In this document: one piece after another, positions 6,063 to 10,141 of the stretch
Layout: the number at the start of each line of letters is the position of its first letter
How positions within the stretch are numbered: the first letter of the stretch is position 1
NCBI GenBank assembly: GCA_041652155.1
Contig: JBAZHV010000024.1
Coordinates: 1-12,285 of the forward strand
Origin: CAIMDX01 sp041652155
GTDB lineage: Bacteria; Patescibacteriota; Minisyncoccia; Minisyncoccales; JAQTVQ01
Length of the DNA stretch: 12,285 nt
Reading direction: 5' to 3'
Notes under the pieces: generated by a model
Databases searched by the model: none
Told to the model about the DNA's origin: nothing
Seen by the model: the letters and a program-made list of their open reading frames with translations, nothing else
Position numbers and translations under genes: made by a program

Positions 6063-6833
6063 ATGATCAAATTCGATATACTGACAATTTTCCCCGGGAT
6101 GTTCGAATCTTATTTGCAGGAATCTTTTATTAGAAAAGCTCAAGAGAGAGGCTTGATCGGGATAGATTTGCACGATATCAGGCAATTTGCCGACGATGCG
6201 CGCAAGAGCGTCGATGACAGGCCTTATGGCGGCGGGTTGGGCATGGTGTTAAAGATCGAGCCGATCGTTAAGACTTTGGCCAGTTTTTTAAAGTTCGAAC
6301 TTAAAGGTTCGAAACTCAAAGTTGCCCCCCAAAAAAGACCCGTTTCCGCCGAAAAGAAAGGCAAGACAAAAATAATCCTTTTCACTCCTCGAGGGGAACA
6401 ATTCACCCAGAGGATGGCTTATAAATTTTCAAAGCTGGACAGGCTGGTTATGATCTGCGGACGCTACGAAGGGGTGGACGAAAGAACGGCTAAAAATATA
6501 GCCGATATGGAGGTCTCTGTCGGCTCCTACGATCTGATGGGTGGAGAACTGCCCGCTATGATCGTGATGGAGACCATCGCCAGGCTGGTGCCTGGAGTTC
6601 TGGGCAAACCAGAATTTTTAAAGGAAAGAGTTTCGAAAGAGAAAGGCTTCATTGAAGGCCAGCAATATACCAGGCCCGAAGCTTTTGACCCAAAGCCTTT
6701 TGTTTCAAAAGGTTTTGGCGGCAAGAAAGGGCCGGTAAAAACGAGGCTGTGGAAGGTGCCAAAAGTTTTGCTTGACGGCGATCATAAAGAGATCAGCCGG
6801 TGGAGAGAGGGCCATCAAAAGAATATTTTATAG
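6063..6833 (+). CDS. trmD: tRNA (guanine-N1-)-methyltransferase TrmD
   Basis: Methylates G37 next to the anticodon, using S-adenosylmethionine, and so prevents +1 frameshifts. The 256-aa product starts MIKFDILTIFPGMF and shows the family's knotted SPOUT core: FTPRGEQFTQRMA (107-119), CGRYEGVDERTA (132-143) and SVGSYDLMGGELPAM (152-166). QYTRPEAF (201-208) follows; the acidic residue just before it is E198, where E. coli has Asp169, and Glu is, to my memory, common elsewhere. The C-terminus keeps GDHKEISRWR. A Lys-rich segment around 80-104 looks like an insertion before the first knot strand, and about ten residues near 211-227 (KPFVSKGFGGKKGPVKT) also look inserted. The gene lies 84 bases after khpA, behind an intrinsic terminator. 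rimM is missing. Confidence 0.95.
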   Translation: MIKFDILTIFPGMFESYLQESFIRKAQERGLIGIDLHDIRQFADDARKSVDDRPYGGGLGMVLKIEPIVKTLASFLKFELKGSKLKVAPQKRPVSAEKKGKTKIILFTPRGEQFTQRMAYKFSKLDRLVMICGRYEGVDERTAKNIADMEVSVGSYDLMGGELPAMIVMETIARLVPGVLGKPEFLKERVSKEKGFIEGQQYTRPEAFDPKPFVSKGFGGKKGPVKTRLWKVPKVLLDGDHKEISRWREGHQKNIL

Positions 6834-6891
6834 CTTCGCGGCCCGCGATGAACATATTTTATCGGAAGCGGTTTTCTCGTATTTTCTCCTG

Positions 6892-6920
6892 TTTTTGCAG
6901 AGATTAGATCTCTGCAAAAA
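6892..6920. repeat. Perfect 13-base inverted repeat downstream of trmD
   Basis: TTTTTGCAGAGAT (6892-6904) and its exact complement (6908-6920) flank the 3-base loop TAG. The T-run is on the 5' side and the A-run on the 3' side on both strands, the opposite of an intrinsic terminator. It could be an RNA hairpin at the end of the trmD mRNA, a processing site, or a protein-binding dyad. It stands alone in the 161-base gap between trmD and tRNA-Tyr. Confidence 0.8.
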
Positions 6921-6946
6921 ATATAAATGTGCGGCACGAGTGAGTG

Positions 6947-6975
6947 TTGAAAACTATTGGATTTTTTGCTAAGAT
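6947..6975 (+). promoter_or_regulatory. Candidate promoter for tRNA-Tyr
   Basis: TTGAAA (6947-6952), a 17-base gap and TAAGAT (6970-6975). Transcription would start near 6982, about 13 bases before the mature tRNA 5' end. Matches to consensus are 5/6 and 4/6. Confidence 0.5.
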
Positions 6976-6994
6976 TTAAAAGTTCCAGATATAA

Positions 6995-7077
6995 GGGTAG
7001 GTACCAAAGTAGTCAAATGGATCTGACTGTAAATCAGATGGCTTCGGCCTCCGGGGGTGCAAGTCCCTCCCTGCCCA
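6995..7077 (+). tRNA. trnY: tRNA-Tyr (GTA) with unusual D- and T-loops
   Basis: The acceptor stem is GGGTAGG (6995-7001) with CCTGCCC (7070-7076), discriminator A7077, and CCA not encoded. The anticodon stem TCTGA/TCAGA encloses CTGTAAA with anticodon GTA at 7029-7031. The long variable arm (7039-7052) is the type II form expected for bacterial tRNA-Tyr. The T-stem is GGGGG/CCCTC with one G-U pair. The T-loop reads TGCAAGT, so position 55 is G rather than the near-universal U. In the D-loop the usual GG at 18-19 reads AG, so position 18 is A. Both partners of the G18-U55 contact are therefore changed. All stems are intact, which argues against a decayed gene. Confidence 0.93.
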
Positions 7078-7078
7078 C

Positions 7079-7110
7079 AGTTTTGTTCAGCGAGGATGCT
7101 CGGCAAAACT
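7079..7110 (+). other. Hairpin directly 3' of tRNA-Tyr
   Basis: AGTTTTG (7079-7085) pairs with CAAAACT (7104-7110), and inside it CGAG (7091-7094) pairs with CTCG (7099-7102) around GATG. It starts two bases after the discriminator and may mark the trailer for 3' processing. No T-run follows. Confidence 0.5.
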
Positions 7111-7142
7111 TGCCCGCCGATCTCAACTAGTGTAATATCTTT

Positions 7143-7179
7143 ACAGATAAAGACGGAGCCTTTATCTGTTTGAGTTTTT
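7143..7179 (+). terminator. Terminator-like hairpin between tRNA-Tyr and tRNA-Thr
   Basis: ACAGATAAAG (7143-7152) pairs perfectly with CTTTATCTGT (7160-7169) across a 7-base loop, followed by TTGAGTTTTT (7170-7179). The T-run is interrupted by GAG, so termination may be partial. It could end the tRNA-Tyr transcript. tRNA-Thr begins only 12 bases later, so it would then depend on read-through or on a weak promoter-like pair (TTGCCC 7110-7115, TAATAT 7133-7138). Confidence 0.5.
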
Positions 7180-7190
7180 ATTAAGGGTTC

Positions 7191-7262
7191 GCCTGAGTAG
7201 TTTAGTGGCAAAACATCCCCTTGGTAAGGGGAAGAGCGCGAGTTCGATTCTCGCCTTAGGCT
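7191..7262 (+). tRNA. trnT: tRNA-Thr (GGT)
   Basis: The acceptor stem is GCCTGAG (7191-7197) with CTTAGGC (7255-7261, one G-U pair). The anticodon stem TCCCC/GGGGA encloses TTGGTAA, giving anticodon GGT. The D-loop has the normal GG, and the T-arm GCGAG-TTCGATT-CTCGC is canonical. The base at the discriminator position is T7262, where I would expect A in most bacterial tRNA-Thr. CCA is not encoded. A tRNA-Thr just before rpmG is a common bacterial arrangement. Confidence 0.95.
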
Positions 7263-7288
7263 CATTAGTTTAATAAATTAAAATCATT

Positions 7289-7450
7289 ATGGCAGCAAAA
7301 AAGAAAACAACCGTTAAACTCGTTTGTTCTGTCTGCAAAAGCGCCAACTATTTCGGGCACAAATCTCCGAAAGCGGAAACCAAGATAGAGCTTAGCAAAC
7401 ATTGCAAGCAATGCAGAAAACATACGGCCCACAAAGAGTCAAAGAAGTAA
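7289..7450 (+). CDS. rpmG: 50S ribosomal protein bL33
   Basis: A small protein of the large ribosomal subunit. The product is 53 aa, starting MAAKKKTTVKLVCSVCKSANYF and ending KHCKQCRKHTAHKESKK. Two CxxC pairs (CSVC at 13-16, CKQC at 39-42) make it the zinc-binding form of bL33. Length and motifs are typical. It lies 26 bases after tRNA-Thr, probably on the same transcript, and is followed by the terminator at 7491-7545. The secE, nusG, rplK and rplA genes that often follow rpmG are not here. No Shine-Dalgarno precedes the ATG (upstream text AATTAAAATCATT). Confidence 0.95.
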   Translation: MAAKKKTTVKLVCSVCKSANYFGHKSPKAETKIELSKHCKQCRKHTAHKESKK

Positions 7451-7490
7451 GCTAAACGTTCTCGCCAATTTGATGCGGAATGTTTTGGAT

Positions 7491-7545
7491 AAGGTTTAAG
7501 GCGCAGATTAGCAATTATCAGCTTTGGCAGCCCTTAAACCTTTTT
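7491..7545 (+). terminator. Intrinsic terminator after rpmG
   Basis: AAGGTTTAAGG (7491-7501) pairs perfectly with CCTTAAACCTT (7532-7542), followed by further T-rich sequence (to 7557). The 30-base loop is long for a terminator. It lies 40 bases after the rpmG stop. Confidence 0.7.
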
Positions 7546-7575
7546 CTTTATCTTTTTTAGGGTTAGAATAGAGAA

Positions 7576-7720
7576 GTGGCAAAGCCCGCCTTCGCTCCAT
7601 CCGTGGAGCTACGGCGTGGCAAAGCCCGCCTTCGCTCCATCCGTGGAGCTACGGCGTGGCAAAGCCCGCCTTCGCTCCCTGTCTGCCGACAGGCAGGCTG
7701 ATGAAGCTTTGGCGTGGTAA
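7576..7720. repeat. Cluster of three palindromic repeat units (CCGCCTTCGCT family)
   Basis: Two identical 40-base units (7576-7615, 7616-7655) and a third (from 7656) in direct tandem. Each starts GTGGCAAAGCCCGCCTTCGCT. The first two fold as GCC/GCC/GCTCC arms facing GGAGC/GGC/GGC. In the third the centre is replaced by another near-palindrome (CCTGTCTGCCGACAGGCAGG, 7678-7697) before closing with GAAGCTTTGGCGTGG. The unit shares its core words with 4997-5066. The cluster ends two bases before tRNA-Trp. It is not a CRISPR: there are no spacers between units. Confidence 0.88.
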
Positions 7721-7722
7721 TT

Positions 7723-7796
7723 AGGGGCATAGTTTAGTGGTAAAACAATGCTCTCCAAAAGCATGGATGGGGGTTCGATTCCCTCTGCCCCTGCCA
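7723..7796 (+). tRNA. trnW: tRNA-Trp (CCA) with encoded 3' CCA
   Basis: The acceptor stem is AGGGGCA (7723-7729) with TGCCCCT (7786-7792), discriminator G7793, and genome-encoded CCA at 7794-7796. The anticodon stem ATGCT/AGCAT encloses CTCCAAA, giving anticodon CCA. D-loop GG and T-loop TTCGATT are normal. G73 is the expected tryptophan identity base. The two other complete tRNAs here do not encode CCA. UGA decoding would need a UCA anticodon, so this tRNA fits UGA used as a stop. Confidence 0.95.
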
Positions 7797-7810
7797 ATTT
7801 ATTTAAAATT

Positions 7811-8044
7811 ATGATGGAAAACTTTTTGAAACCATTATATTTTTTCGCGGCCGGTCTCGTCTTGGGATTCGGCGTTGCGCTGATCCTGCTAAAATCTATA
7901 GTTTTGGCCGATGTCTGGTATTGGATATCGGCTGTTTTTGCCCTCATAGCCGGCGGATTTTTTCTTGCACTTGGTTTCTCTTCCAAAAGGAGCGATAATA
8001 TGGACAACGGCAATAGAGTAAAAGAAAACAGCCAAAAACAATAA
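7811..8044 (+). CDS. Small two-helix membrane protein, unknown function
   Basis: The 77-aa product is not recognised. Residues 4-28 (NFLKPLYFFAAGLVLGFGVALILL) and about 31-57 (VLADVWYWISAVFALIAGGFFLALGF) form two hydrophobic helices joined by a very short turn; both contain small-residue GxxxG/AxxxG-like spacing. The C-terminal 20 residues are polar and charged (SSKRSDNMDNGNRVKENSQKQ). The basic SKR just after helix 2 suggests both ends are cytoplasmic. I chose ATG 7811 because upstream in-frame codons fall inside tRNA-Trp. The stop at 8042-8044 directly touches the pcm ATG at 8045, so the two genes are probably co-translated, but that does not reveal a function. Confidence 0.7.
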   Translation: MMENFLKPLYFFAAGLVLGFGVALILLKSIVLADVWYWISAVFALIAGGFFLALGFSSKRSDNMDNGNRVKENSQKQ

Positions 8045-8743
8045 ATGCTCTCGGATTTTCTCATAAAGGAAAATTGGATCAAGACCCCGCGCATCATCAA
8101 GGCTTTTCAAACGATCAGAAGAGAAGATTTTTTGCCTCAAGAATTTAAAGAATCTTCCCAGCTGAACTTAGCTTTTCCGATAGGGTGGGGGCAAAGCATT
8201 TCCCAGCCGACAATGGCGGCTTTTATGTTGGAAAAATTGCAGGCTGCCAGCGGCGATAAAGTGCTGGAGATAGGCACGGGTTGCGGCTGGGTTACGGCAT
8301 TGCTCGCCAGCATCATCAGCCAGCCCGGCAATGAGCAGGATGTCAGCATCAGGACTAAAAAGGGGAGAGTCTATTCTCTGGAAGCTATCCCCGAACTTAA
8401 GGATCTAGCGTTAAAAAATATCGCTCCTTACGGTTTCATAGAAGGCGGTCTTGTGGAATTTACTTGTTCTGATGGTTTCAGGCCTTACCCTTTGTCCGAT
8501 ATTCGCAGCGATATTTCAAAAGGTTTCGATAAAATATTGGCTTCAGCATCGTCCAGGGATCTTCCAAAAGTTTGGAAAGATCAGCTTAAAATAGGGGGAA
8601 TATTGGTGGCGCCTATCGGTACTTCGATCTGGCGGATAACCAAGATCGATGAAAATAAATTCGAAGAGATCGAATTCCCAGGTTTTATCTTCGCCCCATT
8701 TTCGACCTTGCAGCAAAAGCTGATAAGAAACCAAAAAGAGTAA
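8045..8743 (+). CDS. pcm: Protein-L-isoaspartate O-methyltransferase family protein
   Basis: Family members methylate L-isoaspartyl residues in aged proteins, using S-adenosylmethionine, to start their repair. The 232-aa product has the family layout: N-terminal helices with RREDFLPQEF (25-34), the substrate-side motif PIGWGQSISQPTMAAFM (45-61; S51 corresponds to the family's conserved Thr/Ser), SAM motif I VLEIGTGCGWVTALLA (73-88), an acidic strand end VYSLEAIPEL (109-118), and LKIGGILVAPIG (181-192). About 15 residues between motif I and the next strand (SQPGNEQDVSIRTKK) look like an insertion. It abuts the preceding membrane-protein gene with no gap and is followed by an AT-rich spacer. 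True isoaspartyl specificity cannot be proven from sequence; it could act on another substrate. Confidence 0.88.
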   Translation: MLSDFLIKENWIKTPRIIKAFQTIRREDFLPQEFKESSQLNLAFPIGWGQSISQPTMAAFMLEKLQAASGDKVLEIGTGCGWVTALLASIISQPGNEQDVSIRTKKGRVYSLEAIPELKDLALKNIAPYGFIEGGLVEFTCSDGFRPYPLSDIRSDISKGFDKILASASSRDLPKVWKDQLKIGGILVAPIGTSIWRITKIDENKFEEIEFPGFIFAPFSTLQQKLIRNQKE

Positions 8744-8909
8744 AATAAGCGAAAAATTTTCAAGTTTCAATTTCCAGTGCTTAAAACATTGAAAATTCAT
8801 TAAAAATTATTGTATTCGGATATCCTGCTAGTTATAAGGGAAGGCGTACGCCGGATATGGTTTTAAATTTCAAGCTGTTGTTTTCATCTTTACAGGGCAG
8901 ATCGCATAT
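8744..8909. other. AT-rich spacer with small dyads; no gene seen
   Basis: No credible coding frame is present. Two structures stand out. A perfect 9-base inverted repeat AATTTTCAA (8755-8763) / TTGAAAATT (8789-8797) may be a weak hairpin after pcm. Further on are a 10-base palindrome GGCGTACGCC (8843-8852) and the flanking words GGATATCC (8818-8825) and CCGGATATGG (8851-8860), which can pair as ATATCC/GGATAT around the palindrome. I see no T-run terminator for pcm. The remainder, up to the promoter at 8910, holds nothing I can name. Confidence 0.5.
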
Positions 8910-8939
8910 TTGACAAAATAGAGGTTGTTCTGATATAAT
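8910..8939 (+). promoter_or_regulatory. Strong promoter for rplJ-rplL
   Basis: Perfect TTGACA (8910-8915) and perfect TATAAT (8934-8939) separated by 18 bases, with a TG at 8931-8932 forming an extended -10 (TGATATAAT). This is the best promoter in the window, as expected for the most heavily used ribosomal stalk genes. Transcription would start near 8946. Confidence 0.9.
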
Positions 8940-8945
8940 CACTCC

Positions 8946-9048
8946 ATAATAAGTCAATAGCCGCAGATGATGGGCGGAAAAATAAGTCCCATCGAGGCAA
9001 AAGAAGAAATTTTTTTGTTGAAGTCTGCGGTAAGCAGATTTTTGTTTT
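8946..9048 (+). ncRNA. Ribosomal protein L10-type leader (autoregulatory)
   Basis: The roughly 100-base leader folds with an outer stem CCGCAGA (8961-8967) / TCTGCGG (9024-9030) and an inner stem GATGGG (8969-8974) / CCCATC (8988-8993). The sequence between (GCGGAAAAATAAG and GAGGCAAAAG) is purine-rich, as in L10 leaders, where the L10-L12 complex binds a kinked stem. The right arm of the outer stem is also the left arm of a terminator hairpin (9021-9041), so two mutually exclusive structures exist. In Bacillus-type L10 leaders, binding of the protein shifts the balance to termination. Assignment rests on position, pairing pattern and attenuator; I could not run a covariance model. Confidence 0.8.
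9021..9047 (+). terminator. Attenuator terminator in the rplJ leader
   Basis: AAGTCTGC (9021-9028) pairs with GCAGATTT (9034-9041, one G-U) around the loop GGTAA, followed by TTTTTGTTTT reaching 9048. The rplJ ATG is at 9049, so the T-run is the immediate upstream sequence of the gene. The left arm is shared with the outer stem of the leader, the hallmark of attenuation. Confidence 0.78.
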
Positions 9049-9570
9049 ATGCCAAAAACACTAGAGCAAAAGAAGCAAATATTAAGCAGTCTCAAAGACA
9101 GCGTCGGCAAACAAACTTCGATGGTTTTTGTTGAGATCTCGGGTATTCCAACCAAGAAGATCAACGCGATCAAAGAGGATTTGAGAAGCAATGACGCCAA
9201 AATGACTGTCGCCAAGAAAACTTTGCTCAACTTGGCCATGAAAGACAGCTATTCCCAGAATTCCTTGAAAGAGATCAAAAAGGAAATGGCTGTGATATTT
9301 GGTTTCGGGGACGAGGTCACTCCTTCCAGGTCCATTTATAAATTCAGCCAAACCGAGAAGAACTTCAAGATCTTGGGAGGATACATTAAGAGCGCGAAGG
9401 ATAAATATTTGTCGGAAAGCGAAGTGATCTTTCTGGCGAAGCTACCAACCAAGCAGGAATTGATCGCCCAAACAGTAGGCACGATCGCTGCTCCTTTGAC
9501 GGGCTTTATGAACGCCCTTCAAGGCAATTTAAGAGGTTTGGTTTGCGTGTTAAGCAGTATTAAAAAATAA
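9049..9570 (+). CDS. rplJ: 50S ribosomal protein uL10
   Basis: Base of the ribosomal stalk; it binds 23S rRNA and carries bL12 dimers. The 173-aa product has the usual length. It starts MPKTLEQKKQILSSLKDSV and contains the conserved FVEISGIPTKKINAIKEDLR and KMTVAKKTLLNLA segments, AVIFGFGDEV, ILGGYIKSA and LAKLPTKQELIAQTVGTIAAPLTGF. The C-terminal helix (MNALQGNLRGLVCVLSSIKK) is where bL12 dimers dock. The gene is preceded by an L10-type leader and attenuator and followed after 73 bases by rplL. The start codon comes right after the terminator T-run with no Shine-Dalgarno, so translation initiation must use other signals. Confidence 0.96.
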   Translation: MPKTLEQKKQILSSLKDSVGKQTSMVFVEISGIPTKKINAIKEDLRSNDAKMTVAKKTLLNLAMKDSYSQNSLKEIKKEMAVIFGFGDEVTPSRSIYKFSQTEKNFKILGGYIKSAKDKYLSESEVIFLAKLPTKQELIAQTVGTIAAPLTGFMNALQGNLRGLVCVLSSIKK

Positions 9571-9643
9571 TTTAAAAGAACTCGAAGATCAAAGCGCAAA
9601 ATAATTTTTATACTTTAATCTTCCCGGTTCAAAAAATAAAAAT

Positions 9644-10066
9644 ATGGCAACTGAAGAAACCCCAAAAACAGAAACCGTAGAGGTTCCTGAAAAATTTAAA
9701 AAGTTAGTGGAATCCATCGAAACCCTTTCCGTTCTGGACTTAGCCGAATTGGTGAAAGTTTTAGAGAAAAAATTCGGAGTATCGGCCGCCCCTCAGATGA
9801 TGGCTGCCGCTCCTGCCGCCGCCGCAGCTGATGCCGGCGAAGAGAAAACCAGCTTCAACGTTATGTTGACCGCTATCGGCGATAAGAAGATCGAGGTTAT
9901 CAAAGTAGTAAGAGACGTTACCCAGAAAGGATTGAAAGAAGCTAAAGACCTCGTCGAAGCCGCCGCCGCTGCCGCTCAGATGGTCAAAGAAGGAGCCAAG
10001 AAAGAAGAGGCTGAAGATCTTAAAAAGAAACTCGAAGCCGCTGGAGCCAAAGTAGAATTAAAGTAA
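9644..10066 (+). CDS. rplL: 50S ribosomal protein bL12 (L7/L12)
   Basis: The mobile stalk protein that recruits translation GTPases. At 140 aa it is longer than the usual 120-125. The N-terminal dimer domain (LVESIETLSVLDLAELVKVLEKKFGV, about 21-46) is preceded by a 15-residue acidic leader (MATEETPKTETVEVP). An Ala/Pro hinge (about 47-65) follows. The C-terminal domain reads KTSFNVMLTAIGDKKIEVIKVVRDVTQKGLKEAKDLVE, then an alanine-rich stretch (EAAAAAAQMVKEG, 105-117) where most bL12 have a short EGAPKPVKEG-type turn, and ends EDLKKKLEAAGAKVELK. It is co-transcribed with rplJ and closed by the terminator at 10097-10128. Confidence 0.96.
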   Translation: MATEETPKTETVEVPEKFKKLVESIETLSVLDLAELVKVLEKKFGVSAAPQMMAAAPAAAAADAGEEKTSFNVMLTAIGDKKIEVIKVVRDVTQKGLKEAKDLVEAAAAAAQMVKEGAKKEEAEDLKKKLEAAGAKVELK

Positions 10067-10096
10067 CTCCTCGGTCCGTCTGTCGAAAAGACTATC

Positions 10097-10128
10097 AAAA
10101 AACCCTGCGATCGATCGCAGGGTTTTTT
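10097..10128. terminator. Bidirectional intrinsic terminator between rplL and the convergent membrane-protein gene
   Basis: A 32-base perfect palindrome: six A, CCCTGCGATC, then the exact mirror ending in six T. It lies 30 bases after rplL and 13 bases beyond the stop codon of the minus-strand gene, so it can end both transcripts. The stem is 16 pairs at most, with a strong GC core. Confidence 0.92.
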
Positions 10129-10141
10129 GTTTCTGTGAGAA

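Noticed and set aside
6892..6920. Intrinsic terminator for trmD
   Set aside because: T-run precedes and A-run follows the hairpin on both strands, the wrong order for termination.
7576..7720. CRISPR array
   Set aside because: Units abut without unique spacers, are themselves palindromic, and no cas genes are present.
7748..7810. Upstream in-frame start for the small membrane protein
   Set aside because: The added residues are translated tRNA-Trp; the ATG at 7811 leaves a complete two-helix protein.
7609..8100. 163-aa minus-strand open frame over the repeats and tRNA-Trp
   Set aside because: It runs through three repeat units, a complete tRNA and two coding genes on the other strand; its sequence is the translation of those features.
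8832..9239. 135-aa minus-strand open frame across the rplJ leader
   Set aside because: Overlaps a near-consensus promoter, leader, attenuator and the start of rplJ on the opposite strand.
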